Below, in pieces: positions 45,325 to 58,849 of a stretch of 64,000 nt of DNA. The DNA is from Typha latifolia. Taxonomy: Eukaryota > Streptophyta > Magnoliopsida > Poales > Typhaceae. The notes under the pieces were generated by a model that had not been told where the DNA came from, did no database searches, and saw only the letters and a list, made by a program, of their open reading frames with translations. Position 1 is the first letter of the stretch, and every line of letters begins with the position of its first letter. The translations under genes were made by a program, and so were the position numbers. The stretch spans positions 3,844,001 through 3,908,000 of the forward strand of contig CM034109.1 in the NCBI GenBank assembly GCA_019914945.1, read 5' to 3'.

Positions 45325-47461
45325 ACTTGGGTTATCTTGGACACATAATAAGTCATCAAGGTGTAGCTGCAGATTCTTCAAAGATACAATGTATGTTGGA
45401 TTGGCCCTCCCCAACTATATTGAAACAACTTAGGGGATTTCTGGGTCTTATCGATTATTACCAGAAATTTGTGCTAAACTATGGGCTAATTGCTAGACCC
45501 CTTACTGAATTATTAAAGAAGAACTCCTTTAAGTGGTCTCAAGAAGCGAAAATGGCATTCCAACTCCTCAAGAAGGCCATGACATTTCTTCCAGTTCTCA
45601 CTTTACCAGATTTTAGTAAGCCCTTTGAGTTGGACACAGATGTTTGTGATATGGGTGTGGGTGCTGTGCTACACCAATCAGGGCACCCTATTGCTTATTT
45701 CAGTAAGGCATTAGGTCCCAAGTTTTCATCATATTCCACATATGAAAAGGAGTTATTAGCAATTGTCATGGTCGTCACTCAATGGAAGTCATATTTGGAG
45801 GGAGTTCATTTTATTATTCACACTGACCATCAAATCATCAAATATTTTCTTGAACAAAGGTTGCACACCACTTTACAACAAAAATGGTTATCCAAATTAT
45901 TGGGCTTTGATTATGAGCTGAAATACAAGCAAGGCCGGACTAATAATGTCGCAGATGCACTCTCAAGATTACCGGAATGGACTAGTTCCCTAGCTGCCAT
46001 CACTAGTGTCACCCTCGCATGGCTAGAAGAGGTTTTGACCTCTTATCGAGATGATTCATTTGTTGAAAATATGCTCCCTAAACTGGTTATCTCTCAATCT
46101 GGTGACTACTCATTTGCACAAGGTCTTATAAAGTTTCATACTCGTATCTATGTGGGAACTAATACTAATCTTAGATCTCGAATAATTTCTACTCTACATG
46201 CTTCACCCTTGGGAAGACATTTAGGATTGCAAGCCACGTACAAAAGAGTTAAATAGTATTTCTATTGGCCTAGACTTAAACTGCATATTGTCACATATGT
46301 CAAGCTATGTGATATATGTCAGCAGGACAAACATGAGAACACCCACCCAGCTGGCCTATTACAACCACTTCTAATTCCTGAAAAGTGATGAGCTGACATC
46401 TCAATGGATTTTATTGAAGGATTGCCGAGGTTTGAAGGTAAAGAGGTAATATTAGTGGTGGTAGACAGATTGAGCGAATATGCTCATTTTATTGCTCTTC
46501 CTCACCCATACACTGCTCCTCAAGTGGCCACTCTTTTCTTGGATCATATTCACAAATTACATGGCTTGCCAAATGCCATTGTGAGTGACCGAGGTTCAGT
46601 TTTTCTTAGTGCCTTTTGGAAGGAACTTTTTAGTAGATTAGGCACCTCATTGCACTTTAGCACTGCTTATCATCCATAGTCTGATGGACAGACGGAGTGG
46701 GTAAATAGCTGTTTGGAGTCTTATCTCCATTGCATGACTAGCTCCAAATCAAAGAAGTGTGCAAATTGGTTATCTTTAGCCGAGTAGTGGTTCAACACAT
46801 TATCACAATAGTATTAATCTAACTCTTTTTCAAGCTCTATATGGGTATCCTCCACCCCAATTAGCTTTTTCGGTAGAGCCAACTTCTCATCTTGCTTTTG
46901 TAGAATCATATCTACATGATAGAAACCAGATGGTACTACTCCTTCATGCTGAACTAGCCAAAGCACAGGCTAAGATGAAGCATTTTGCCGATATGAACCA
47001 CGGAGTGATAGTACCAAGTGGGGAATTGGGTATACTTGAAGCTTCAGCCTTACCGCCAATCTTCAATTCAAGTCCGGCAAAACCTCAAGTTGGCTGCTAA
47101 GTTCTATGGCCCCTATCAAATTCTGGAGAAAATTGGCAATGTGGCATATAGCCTCCTCCTACCAGTCGACTCGGAGATTCACCCCATCTTTCATGTATCC
47201 CAACTCAAACAACATTTGGGGTCTGACAACATTACTAGTACTACCTTACCCATAGTTGACGCGGACGGCGAGTCTCTTCTCCACCCTGACAAGATCTTGG
47301 CTAGGAGGATGGTGAAGCAGAATAACCGAGCCATTTCACAAATTCTAGTATAGTGGAGAAACTCCGGCGCTGATGAAGCTACTTGGGAGGACTATTACGT
47401 CATTACACGCCGGTTTCCTGCTTTAGATCCTTGAGGGCAAGGATCTTAAGAGGTGGGCATT
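45325..47461 (+). pseudogene. Chromovirus (Ty3/gypsy) pol: RT end, RNase H, integrase, chromodomain
   Basis: An open frame to 46256 reads LGYLGHIISHQGVAADSSKI, LRGFLGLIDYYQKFVLNYGL, LPDFSKPFELDTDVCDMGVG (RNase H), YFSKALGPKFSSYSTYEKEL, HTDHQIIKYFLEQRLHTTLQ and NNVADALSRL, then the integrase zinc H...H part (HASPLGRHLGLQATYKRVK, stop). CDICQQDKHENTHPAGLLQP follows. The integrase core at 46404-46700 has MDFIEGLPRFEGK, VVVDRLSEYAHFIALPHPY and IVSDRGSVFLSAFWKELF, then DGQTEWVN, so all DDE acids are there. At 47018-47400 GPYQILEKIGNVAYSLLLP, HPIFHVSQLKQHLG and a chromodomain end (PDKILARRMV, EATWEDYYVITRRFP) follow. There are at least five stops. The 5' half is lost. Confidence 0.92.
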
Positions 47462-47849
47462 TGTCATGTTCAGAGCTCGCTAGGAAGAAGAAAAGAAGAG
47501 ACTTTGCATTGTAATCCCGTATCAGCAGCACTAGGGACTAAAATTTTACAAAATAATCCCGTATCATCTTTTTGTTTTTTATAGGAGTCCTTAAGTCATC
47601 ATGTGACTATCACGTGGGTAGTTAGGGTCAAGAGTCCAGTCAGTTAAAGAGTGAGAGATTGGATCAGAGGGTATGATATAAACCCATCGATCCTTTTTCT
47701 GTAATAATCATCATCTTCCAGAATACAATAGCTCTCTCTTCTCAGCTTGAGGGAGGGGAAAACCATTAAGCAAGGCTAATTGCTCTCATCGGTAGTCTTT
47801 TGGGAGTAGTAGAGAAGGGATTTGAGATTGTTAATCTCAGATCATTACA
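47462..47849 (+). repeat. 3' LTR of the chromovirus (388 bp)
   Basis: It starts TGTCATGTTCAG after the likely polypurine stretch AAGAGGTGGGCATT and ends CAGATCATTACA. No partner 5' LTR is in the window. Confidence 0.65.
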
Positions 47850-48357
47850 GGAGGAGCCGGGCCGGCCGGGAGGGGCGCGGCCGCTGTTGGCCAGCCAGCA
47901 GCCCGCCTCTCGTCAGCAACTCAGTTCAGCGATCCCGAGAGATAGAGAGGGAGTGAGAGAGAGAGGGGGAGTGAGAGAGAGAGAGCGAGGGCGTGAGAGA
48001 GAAAGAGGGAGTGAGAGAGAGAGAGAGAGAGACTCACCTTGGTGGTGATAGGCCAGCGGCAGACTGGTAGCGGCAAGAGGGAAAAAGAGGGCGTGAGAGA
48101 GTGACCGAGAGAGGGGAGGGGGGGGGGGGAGAGAGGTTTAAAGAGAGAGAGAAGGCAGTGGAGGAGGGGGATGGTGGCAGCAGTGGGGACCGCCACGGTA
48201 GCTAGCTGGCCAATAATTTGTGGCGGCCCCATGGCTTGCCACAGTAGGTGAGAAATTTCTCACCTACGTTGGCCTCGACTTGGACACGAGGCCGGCCACA
48301 ACGTGGCCGGTCGCATCGTGCCCAAATTAATTAATTTTTTTGGGTTAGATTGTTACA
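47850..48357 (-). mobile_element. Family B LTR 5' end fragment
   Basis: On - it starts TGTAACAATCTAACCC at 48357, then has GGGCACGATGCGACCGGCCA and CT/GA microsatellites. It overlaps in content with 44503-45324, so they are different insertions. Confidence 0.72.
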
Positions 48358-50985
48358 ACAACCTTCTCCAAGACCTCGATAACCAAACAAAGCTTACCGA
48401 CGAGTAAAGCTTACCTAAAGCTTCCCTTAGGGAAACTTTTAATAACTGAAAATAAAATAAAATAATAAATAGATGAATAAAGATAAACATATTATAACGA
48501 TAAGGATGATAATGTACTTATCCTTAATTAGTATTAGAATCCTATTAGGAAATAGAAAAAAGAAAACTAAACCCGTATCTCTTTAGAATTTATCTCCTTA
48601 TATATATATATATACTAGGTAATAAAAAATATATTAGTGAGAAGAGAAACCCTAAACTTCAGAGAGAAAGAGAGTGCGGACTTCAGCAGCGGCGAACTTT
48701 AGCGTCAGCGGCGGACTTTTGTAGCGATGATGGATTTTAGCGTCGACGGCAAGGAAGTGCAACAAAGGAAGAAGAAGAAAAGGAAAAAGAAGAAAAAAAA
48801 AGGAAAAAGAAGAAAGAAAAAAAAAGGATAAAGAAGGGAGAAGGGAGAGGGAGAAGCAAGGAGGAGGTTTAAAAAAAACAAAGATAAGGGTCTGCTGCTA
48901 TAGTACACACGATACTGTAGCAGCAGCAGTAAAATCAAAAGGGAAGAAAGGAGGGCTTCAGGAACAGTGATTTTTAAAGAATTTTCAAAAGAAAATCAGA
49001 ATTTATTTGGATAAGCATAAGAGGCAGGTTTTCTAATTCATATTTTATTTTATTAATGCAGACAAATTAGTAGTGATTTTCTTTCATTAGATAAAATTTG
49101 TTTAAAGATGTTTGAATGTTTATGATCTCTTCCATAGGTATATTTTATTGGTTTATTAAAAACTGATAAGTTAGACATTCATGATTATATTTTATTGGAT
49201 CATATAAATATGTATTTAGTATTAGTATTCATGATTAGAAATTTATTTTTAGAATAATCTCTTTTAGATAATGAGACATATTAGATTTTAGATATTTACC
49301 CTATTTTGTTTTTAGGTAAATAGGATATAAAAGTTAATCATGATATTAGAGTGTTGTATGAGTCTTAAATTATTTGATTCAAAATACATTGACATCTATG
49401 CATTATTTAATCTATGTATAATGAATTCTTGATAAAAATTATGAATCTAGAAGTATATGATCATGATTTGATTTGGATTGAGTCGGGATGAATTATATTG
49501 CTGAAAGAGACATTTAGAACCCATTTTGAAAGACAAGTCCAAGGAAAAGATTCTTGGAATGTAACATTCAAGTGATTCTAGCAGGATTAGAAAAAAAAAT
49601 TCTTGAATTTTTCGTCCCGTTGACTCTAATCTCACTCAATGGCTAGTAAACCTTCATACTACAATACCCTATGTGCCCACCTATACTGAACACAAAGAAT
49701 TTTTTTATTTTTTTTAGTTGAATGAATTTCTCAAGATTGAATTCCAATCTCAGGGATTCACTACTAGCGCTCCTCTTATCCTACTTCTTGGCTTAACACT
49801 GGGCACTATAGAGTATCTACTGTGACCCTAGACGAATCGGCTCTCTAGAAAATTCTTGGGCGCTATTCCGATGGTGACTAGATAGTGTGATGTGGCCATG
49901 GGTCAGAGTACCATTAAAGAGATATATGGCATTTTATCAGCTTTGTGGGGTATCCAAGATATTAATATCAGCCGATATAAATTTTGTTTTCGAGTGATCT
50001 ATTTAGAAATGCTAGTTATTGCAATAATCATAATTCATGCATTTTGGAAAAATTCTGAAAAAATATATTTATCATGAGGAAAATGTTATATATGAGTTAT
50101 GATCCCTTATGCACTATATTATATTTACCATTTGTTGATTTTTCTGTCTTTAGACATATTCATAGATAGAGTTAGATTATTCAAGCTCATTAAACCTCTA
50201 TTTTTTTTATGAGTGGATCATAATAATTTAAAGTTGGACTTTGGAGACTAAGCTTGAGATTGAAATCCTCCACATTAGGAGTCTTATGGATTAGATTTAG
50301 TTATTTAGATTTTTTTTTCATGTCAGATTAGTAGTTATTTAGATTTTCTTTTCATGTCAGATTAGTAGTTGCTGAACCTTATGAATGATTTAGATATTAT
50401 TTTAGTTAGACTAATTTTTAAATTAAAATTTTTGACTTTATTTCAGTTATAACAAATGTTGCTTTTATTTGCCTCATGTCTCTTGGGATTGGAGTTACAT
50501 AGCATTTCATGTCTCTAGGCGGGGTGTGACAAAACTTCCCGCATCAACGAAGCATCGATCAGAGGTCACCGGCCGGAGAATTTCTCCGACCGAGCCGAAA
50601 GTAGGATTTGTCTATTTAGAGCTAATTGTGCAGGATTTATGAAATTAATCTAGCAAAACTATAAAGGGCTAACCGACGGATTGGGCGGAATGTTTTCCTT
50701 GCTCTGGCGAGGCTCCGAAGATCTCCTCGTGGTGTCAAACGGCCTTCCAGCAAAGGTAATGGCAAAAGCAAAGAAAGAGAAGTAGAAAAGGAGAGGTAGA
50801 GGAAGAAGAAGGGTGAAGAGAGGAATGGGTTTTTGTAGAGGAAGGATGACCCTTCCTCTCTCCTAGGATGCAGTGTGAATAGTGTTATTGCACTGTTCTA
50901 CCTCAGCCTCGGTGAAGAAGACGAAGTGGTATTCGCACACGTGCGCGACATGCGCAGCTCTTCTTCTTTTTTAAAGGTGTTACAA
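48358..50985. mobile_element. Undetermined long LTR sequences
   Basis: A + oriented block ends TCTAGGCGGGGTGTGACA near 50533 in typical LTR 3'-end style. The block 50534-50986 reads on - as an LTR start (TGTAACACCTTTAAAAAAGA). No reading frame is supported; purine-rich frames at 48705-48938 are low complexity. A TA run is at 48598-48614. Confidence 0.4.
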
Positions 50986-50989
50986 CTAC

Positions 50990-51240
50990 TACCAAACAAA
51001 AAATAATTTCGTCCTTGAAATTAATTAGGTTATTAAAAAAAACCTAGAATGAGACCCTAGTACAATTACATACCTGAATTGTTTAATAATTGAGGGTACT
51101 TAGATTTTATTTCCTTCCCAAGTAGTTTCTTCCATGGCATCATTTCGCCATAGAATTTTAATCAAAGGTACACTTCTTCTTCAAAGTGTCTTTTCACATT
51201 AACTCATATCAGTTGCTTCTCATAGGATAAATATTTCTTT
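50990..51240 (-). pseudogene. Chromodomain-end relic of a gypsy pol
   Basis: On -, the out-of-frame pieces FYGEMMPWK / LWRNDAMEETTWE and AATTTCAAGGACGAAATTAT just before TGTAACACC (50986) are the standard tail of plant chromovirus pol and its 3' LTR junction. Confidence 0.55.
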
Positions 51241-51289
51241 CATTGAATAGGTTCATCCTGCATTTGTGTACTATTGTGGATATGTATTG

Positions 51290-53323
51290 ATATGTTATAA
51301 ATTGTAGATTATAATGTGAAGATATATACATGATTATATGGTTTTGATAGTGTAGCAATTTGTAAACAAGTTGAGGTGTTTATTGTATGCAGAAGGAGGT
51401 AACCTATTATTGCAGTAAGAATTCTAAATATGTTTGATGTTATCATGGATAAGATATAGCATATGTTGGGATTCTTTTATCTTTTCATGATTATACTTAG
51501 GATTAGGAGATGATATAAAATGCATATGTGGGGAAAGAGAGACTATTTTGATTCTTTATATTGATTATAATTATTAATTATAGTTGGATGAAAAATATGT
51601 TTTTTTAAGTAAGAATAAGATCTATGATGGTTTTATATAGTGAAAAGATACTAGGTGATATAATTGATGATTATGAATTGTAAATAGAAAGAATTTTTGG
51701 GATAACTAGTATGACATATTATTTTTGCAAGATACTTGTATTAGTACTTACAAAATTTTTAATTGTGTTAGTAAATGGATGATTAAGGGTATGATGTCTA
51801 ATAATATTGTTAGAGGATTAACATCTCTTTAAAATTCTTAATGATTACAAAGAGGATAATGAGCATGGTAAATATGGCATGAATGAAGATGTTGGATTAA
51901 GGTCATTTGAATAGTGGAGACTTAATGTATGTATTTTTGGATGACATGAAACTAGGTTTAGTTTAGAAGTTGCTTGTTATGTGGATATGATTAAATAGAA
52001 AGAATAGGATACATAATGATAGTTTATTAAGTTGATAGCATCATAATATATTATATATGATAGTGAAGATGCATTTTGACTATCACAGTTTTAGCATTGA
52101 TTTATAGGAATAAAATTTTAAAGTATGTCGATCGTGTGTTTTAAGTGATGAATTTTAATTATAAATATGTAGACCTATTTTTATTTATAATTATTATGTA
52201 GAATTAATGATGTTATAGAGTAATTTTGATGATACAATAAGATTGAATTCTTTAGGGATATGTAGTGGACTTTATTTGGAAGATGGAGTATATTATTATT
52301 TTTGAACTTTGAGGAATTGTCATATTTAGATCAGTTATCATAAATTAGGGATATGATGTGATTTATAGTTGGTATAGTGTTAACTAGAGATACTATGGAT
52401 ATTGACATGTTAATTATTTTGATGGTACAACATGGTAATTATTTTGATGGTACTAATTGGAGAGGTAACTAGATAGAGTTATTCATGAAGTATATAGATA
52501 TGATCATCTATCGATGCATTATTTGAAAGTTGGACTGATTTCTTTATGAGACAGTAATAAAGGAAATATGAAGGACTATTAACATTTATGATGTATAGAC
52601 AGATTTTGATGTATAAAGAGTGACTATATTAAAATTTAGATAATTATTGATAAGCTTGTGTTAAACTATTATAGAAAGTTCTTGAGCAGATTTCTTTTTA
52701 GAACAATGATGTTGATCTTAATAATTTTAGTAATCCATGGATTTGATTGATAATTTCATTATAGTTTGTGAAAATTTAATATCTTAATAAATTGCAAAGT
52801 TAAGGATGTTAGTTGATTTAAAGTAAAAAGAGAAGATATATTAGTAAGGTTACAATTTATATTTCTGGATGTCTTGTGAGAATTAACTAGTTTTAGTTGT
52901 TTTATCAGAATATTACATTAGCTTGAATAATTCGAGATATTGATCTTATTAGCTTTATAGTTCATGGATAGTATTTTTATAGATTTATCTAAATTACATG
53001 TATGCATTATTGAAAATCAAGTATGACAGACTAGTAAATACTTGAAACTTTATTAGTTACATAATATTATGTTGATATTATTGAGTATATGCTAATAGTG
53101 GTGTGGCAATGGATTAATATTATGAATTGAGTATTATATTGTTGAGTTATTAAAGAGATTATCAGATTACTGGGTAGAATTTAATAGATAGTCATTCAGT
53201 CTAAATATCGTTAAGTGATAATTTTGGTAGATATACTAGTTAGCAATGGTAATTAAGTAGATAATGATTAAATTAAAACTATATGGATTGGGGAATAAAT
53301 AGTTTGGATTCAGAAAGCTATTG
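51290..53323 (+). mobile_element. Family B internal region, non-coding
   Basis: It is collinear with 61560-62508 (blocks AATTTGTAAACA.GT, GATTAGGAGATRATATAAAA-like, CGATCGTGTGTTTTA.GTGATG). About 2 kb have no frame over 60 codons on +. It is interrupted at 53324 by element C and continues at 58388. Confidence 0.7.
53319..53323. repeat. Left target-site duplication TATTG of element C
   Basis: TATTG immediately precedes the LTR. The same pentamer is at 58383-58387. Confidence 0.85.
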
Positions 53324-53991
53324 TGAGACGAAATGGGTCATTATCAACTTGCATTATGAGGACATTGAGCTCAATGGAGCGAATCTATTTATCTTTCAAT
53401 TAATTTATATTTATTTCTTATATAAACTTTTAAGGCAAGTCTAGTTTAAATTATGTAAGCCTCAAAAGACAAGTTCAATTATGTCATCTTAGCCTATAAG
53501 GCAAGTTTTAGTTTGAGTCATATAAGCCTTTAAGGCTAGTTCGAGTAGAATTCATTGTACCCGACCTCTATATGTAAAGGGGCTAGATTTCTTCGTTTAA
53601 TCATCTAAGAATCTAAGCATTAAGAATTTATTTTACCCTTGAGTTTATCTTAGGAATAAGAGTAAGATAATCTAGGAGTAGAAGTAAATGAATCATAACC
53701 GTTTATTTTCTTAGAAGTAGATATAACTTATAATCCTAATTCTATCTCCAAATTATACCCACCATTACCTCCATGATCCACCCAACCTTACGGCCTTTCA
53801 CTACCACCCTTGGCTATTCGCCACCATCCGACAACAGCCACAATATTTGGATAATTACTAATCTGTCCAATTATGACTTTCCTCTACTATTTTATTTATA
53901 TCTTTTTATTTTGGCTTCCAATTTATAATAAAACTAAAACCATTAGAACCCTAACCTCTGAGGCTTCCAATTTGTATAATTTTCTTGCACA
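53324..53991 (+). repeat. Family C 5' LTR (668 bp)
   Basis: It starts TGAGACGAAATGGG and ends TTTTCTTGCACA. The collinear partner is 57729-58382, with shared ATGAGGACATTG, TCTATTTATCTTT and TATAAGCCTTTA.GGCTAG blocks. Confidence 0.82.
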
Positions 53992-53992
53992 T

Positions 53993-54004
53993 TGGTATCA
54001 GAGC
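53993..54004 (+). promoter_or_regulatory. Primer-binding site of element C
   Basis: TGGTATCAGAGC lies one base after the LTR end. Confidence 0.85.
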
Positions 54005-54017
54005 TGATGTTCCTCGG

Positions 54018-54362
54018 ATGATGGTGAACATGTGATCCAAAACTAATCCAAGGGAGATCGTGACCATAGAGGACCAAGAACTCATCTCCAACCCTATGGA
54101 GGTTTCTTCGGCACCACTCGCAACTGTTGGCGATGAGCCACTAACATGGGTGAAGATGATATTTAAAGAATTTTTGGCCAAATTGAAGAAGAACTCGAAA
54201 GAGATCTAAACCGCTATCAAGGACTCAATCCAGGCCATGGAAGAGGTCCTACTAGCCACCCTCCATCCCTCTACACCGCTAGTGGCCCATGGCATGAAAG
54301 TGTAAACCGTGAGGGAGCAGAAGTGCTAGCCCAAACAGTGACCAAAGCACCACCTCTGGTTG
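54018..54362 (+). pseudogene. Gag N-terminus relic of element C
   Basis: Pieces MMVNM, IVTIEDQELISNPMEVSSAP and TWVKMIFKEFLAKLKKNSKE match the start of family A gag (1159-1406) step by step, with stops. The frame is cut by the B LTR at 54363. Confidence 0.65.
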
Positions 54363-54764
54363 TGTAACAACCCAACCTTAAAAAAAATAAAAATAAAAAA
54401 AATTAATTAATTAATTAATTTTGGGCATGACATGGCCAGCCACACTATGGCCGGCCTCGTGCCCATGCAAGTTGCTCATATAGCTTGCGTGGTGGGGAGC
54501 CATGCGCCCACTGCCGCTGTCGCAGCCAACCAGCTATTGCCAGCTGGCCACGGCGGGCCCTAGCACTGTCGCTACCCCTCCTCCACCGCCTTCCCTCTCT
54601 CTTTTTAAATCTCTCTCTCTCTATCTATCTCTCTCTCTCACTCTACTCTCTCTCCACTCTCTTTCGCACTGCTTCCTCTTCTCCTTGTCGACGTTGGCCC
54701 GCCGCCACCTCCCTTGAAGCCGCCGCCGCCGGTGAGATCCCTTATTTCCCCCTCTATTTCCTTT

Positions 54765-54817
<53 letters not shown>

Positions 54818-57350
54818 GCCCCGAGCTCGGGCTCGTCGGAGCCGAGCCGCCGACGAGAGGTCGGCCACTAGTTGGCCAACAGTGGCCGATGCCCTCCTCG
54901 CCGACCCAGGTCCGCACCTCCCTTCTCTTTCTTCTCTTCTCTTCTTCTTCTTCTTCCTCAGCTACTTCTTCTCTTCTTGTTTTTCTGCAACAGTGCTGGG
55001 CTCGGCCCAACACTATAGCATGCCAGTGCTAGGCCAAGCCTAGCACTAGTACTAGTAATCCCTTATTCTTTTTAATTTTATTATTTATTTATTTAGGTAT
55101 TTCTATCTTAATTAATACAAATAGATTTAGACATTATTTATTTTAATAATAATATATATTCATTAATATAATTATTGTTAATTATAATTAATTAATGATT
55201 AATTAGGTTATAAACTATTACACATAAATATAGGTAATACTTATATTTATTTATTTACCTATATGTATATTAGATTAATAGATAGATTTGTAAATTATAA
55301 TTATTATATTTATATTCTAATATTCTTATGATATACATTTTATAAAGTAATCTCTAATTAATTAAGATATAATTATAGTTAGGTTTTCATCTATATTTTT
55401 ATTTTTATTTTTATTTGTAATTAAAAAATCTAGCTAGTTATAAAGATAAGTAGAAATTCTAAAACCTTCTAAATCATCATATATTACATGAACGGATTTT
55501 AATTAGATGAACGGCTAACTTTATGCTACTTAAATATTTTCAGACCTCGAACTCCTTATGTAAGACCCCGTGGACCCTAACGTTAAATTGATGTCTGACT
55601 GACGGACGTGAGAGTTGCGTGGTTCGTGTCTTCTGATCAAGAGTGAGTAGTCTTATCCCCTAGATGTCTTTCTCAAATTAGGATATATTATATATTATGT
55701 ACATGCATATTTTGGCCTCTAGTATGATTATATGACTTTATCTAAAGATGATTTCAATCGAACATATTTTATCATGTATTTGATTAGGCTATTCTAGGAT
55801 ATGAATACATTGGTGATATATAGAGATGATTGGAGATGATTATAATGTTATGACTTTATGTCGGAGTGATCTCTAGCATGAGTATGCATGTGATAGACTA
55901 GCAGTGATATACATGTGTTAGTTATATGGTTAGAGAGTGCATTGCATTATTTTCCTCTTGACTTCCTTACTACCTAAATTCTTGATATACACGACTTATT
56001 ATAGTACTGGATATATACATGTGATTTCTCATATATAAGGAAATACATAAATCTCATTGATAGGAAAATTGATAGAAAAAGCATGAGGGTACCCGAGTAG
56101 GCGCTAGGGTTAAGGGTGCCTAGAGTGATGATTATGATCGCTGATATGCGATATCTCGTGGCCCATGTCCAAGGTTAGTTGAGTCTATGCGCACAGACAA
56201 TCGGACACCTACCGTTTGTCAGGGCATGCATGTGGCGAGTTACCTTCATGTGATTTCTATTAATTAGTGGGGGTACCCGATCTAGATAGATTTTAATATA
56301 CCCTTAGCGTATGGCAGGGTATGATTATGACTGAGATACTCTTAGCGTATGGCAGGGTAAGCTTTGAGCATATAGACAGGATGTTGAGATCGGGTACTGG
56401 GTGTTGATTATGCACAGTGGTCTAGTATGATGATGTATACCGAAATATCGGTGATGATCATGATGTTGAGAAATGCATATGATTTCATTATCATCTGTTA
56501 TACCTGATTATCGAATGGTCAATATGTATTATAGGTGGTTGTATTTGATATCATAGCATGATCATGATCGGCATGCATCATATGTGTTATATTTGAGAGA
56601 GAGTTATGATGATGGTATGATATGGAGATTTATTTATACATTATTGAGGATTATATATTTTATCAGTTATGATATGACATGTTATCTGTTTTTTTATTTA
56701 TGTATTATTGAGGAACATTCATATACTCAGTCATGACATGATGCTCTTTCTGGTTCATATTATCTAGTACATGATTTACTCTCTGTTTGGCATCACTGAT
56801 TCGGGGTAAGGTCTATTAACTGAGTCTTTTGCTCATGACTCTCTTTATTTCTTTTCTAACCCCCTCAGATATGTGGTACGTGATAGCGACTTGAGATATC
56901 TTAAGAAGATATTTTAGAGCGACGATGAGGTGAGCTATAGATGCGAGACGGTATAGATGATAGTTTATATAGGAATTGAGTTGTACTAAGTATTTGATAT
57001 TTGTACTCTTTTGTATTAGACGATAAATTGTATAATACAAATTAAATCATAATGTACTCTTGTATTAGTTGTTTTAATTATATCTTGATGGTTTGTTGTG
57101 GCCTGTGTGGGTCCTGCCAAGTTATGTAGTGGTCAAGTATATATTATTATGGACTTTGATACTCATATGTTAACAGGTTTATTTGGTGAATAGTATGATT
57201 TATTTGGTGATGGAGATCATGGATAGGTTAGCAAGTAATTTTTGATGCTGTCATGATTATATGTGCATAGGAGAGCATCTGTGCGTGACGAGCCCCGCCC
57301 GTCCTATCGCGTGAGCCGCGCGTGCCGTGTGGGTGTGTGGGCGTGCACAT
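54363..57350 (+). mobile_element. Family B LTR, solo-like copy lacking its last bases
   Basis: It starts TGTAACAACCCAACC and runs 2988 bp to GGGCGTGCAC, about 30 bases short of the usual ...GGCATTACA end. It contains (CT)n (54769-54812), the hairpin pair (54991-55045), two units of TACCCT...AGGGTA (56299-56360) and the AT-rich block. Frames in the CT/GA region are low-complexity artefacts. Confidence 0.8.
54769..54812. repeat. (CT)n microsatellite
   Basis: This is an uninterrupted run of about 22 CT units in the B LTR. Confidence 0.95.
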
Positions 57351-57728
57351 TGTCATCTTTCCTAGATGCAGTGAAAAATGAAGGTTAAAAGCATAGTTGT
57401 TCACCGGTGATGGTCCAGGCACTCTTAGTCCAAGCCACCACCACCAACACCTTTCTTAGACCACCTACACCTGAATCATAGCCCAAACTGCATGCACTAA
57501 GACTTTGGCTCGATCCACTTGTGACTAGGATTTGACTAGAGCCAACCGTGACTAAGACAAACTATGGCTTGAACAAGTGAGTCCTAAAGCATAATCTACC
57601 ATAGGGCCCTCCTCCACATGGCAAATGAGACTTATACAAAGATCAAGGACATGCAGTTTGAGAGCGATGAAAGGTATAGAAACCACCATAAACAGCTTAG
57701 AGACAAGGTGGTCCGAAGTATGGTGGAT
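57351..57728 (+). mobile_element. Element C internal 3' end
   Basis: It resumes C after the B LTR: Thr/His/Pro-coding decayed gag tail, then AGAGACAAGGTGGTCCGAAG and TATGGTGGAT before the LTR, the same arrangement as family A (GAGGACAAGGTGTCTGAAGC, GTGGTGGAT). Confidence 0.65.
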
Positions 57729-58230
57729 TGATACGAATCGGGTTAGATTGGATAACATCATGAGGACATTGTGCTCGATGGATCGAGTCTATTTATCTTT
57801 TAATTAATTCATGCTTACCTCTTATGTAAGCCCTTTAGACAACTCTAGTTTAGTCATGTAAGCCTCAAAAGACAAGTCCAATTAAGACATGTAAAATATC
57901 TAAGACAAGTATAAAACTCATGTAAGTCTCCAAGGCAAATCCAAATAAGTTATGTAAGCCTATAAGTCAACTCCTAGTTCGAATCCTATAAGTCTTTAGG
58001 GCTAGTCTAAGTAGGATTCATTATACTTGACCTCTATATATAGAGGGCTGGGCTTCTTTGTTTAATCATCCAAGCCTCCAAACATTAAGAAATTATTTTA
58101 GCCTTAAGTTTATCTTAGGAGCCACCCTACCTTATAGCCGTCTACCACTACCTTTGGTCATACGCTACCCTCCAACAACTTCTGCAACATCAGATAATTA
58201 CTAATCTATCCAATTTTGACATTCTTCTAG

Positions 58231-58265
<35 letters not shown>

Positions 58266-58382
58266 GTCAACCTCCAATTTACGTGAAATAAAAACTATTA
58301 GAACCCTAACCTCCGAGGCTACCATCATATAATTTTTCATAATTTTCTTACGTCCAAATCAATCCAGATCTGGTTCGTAACA
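57729..58382 (+). repeat. Family C 3' LTR (654 bp)
   Basis: It starts TGATACGAATCGGG and ends GGTTCGTAACA. An (AT)n run is at 58235-58263. Confidence 0.82.
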
Positions 58383-58387
58383 TATTG
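58383..58387. repeat. Right target-site duplication TATTG of element C
   Basis: It is identical to 53319-53323. Confidence 0.85.
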
Positions 58388-58849
58388 TTAGAAGATCATT
58401 AGAAATTTTTATCATGTACTTTGTTAGAGGTAATATGAATCTAACCATTCAGGTATTACGTGTTAAGGATTGGGATAATTTAGGTAATTAGAAGATTGTA
58501 TAAATTTTATTTAATGTTACAATATGATTAATATTGATTGGTTGGATCTAATGAGCTGTATGTTATTTTGAAGAATGGATTATGAATTCAAACTATGATT
58601 TAGTAGTCTTATATGAATAGACGTGATCATATTAATTTATTTAGTAAATACCGTAATGATCTAAATATATGAGCAGTGTACATTTAGATTTGAGAATTTG
58701 TACTAATATCTAATATCAAAATAATTTTCTAAATCTACAATGATAGCTAGGTGGTTGTAAGTGTAAATTTGGGTCAACGAAAAATGAGTTTAGAAAGAAA
58801 TAGGAATTTAATATTTTGAGTATTCTATGATATAGTATATATCTGGAAT
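58388..58849 (+). mobile_element. Probable continuation of B internal region
   Basis: It has the same AT-rich, frame-less style as 51290-53323 and resumes right after the C target duplication. The end toward 58850 is approximate. Confidence 0.45.

Larger units (their letters stand above)
53324..58382 (+). mobile_element. Family C LTR element with a B LTR inserted in it
   Basis: LTRs at 53324-53991 and 57729-58382, a primer site at 53993-54004, a gag-like start, then a B LTR (54363-57350), then about 380 bases of C internal end. The TSD TATTG is perfect. Without the insert the element is about 2.07 kb and has no pol, like family A. Confidence 0.85.

Noticed and set aside
48705..48938. Phe-rich frame on - (77 codons)
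   Set aside because: It is the complement of an AAG/AAAAAG purine tract.
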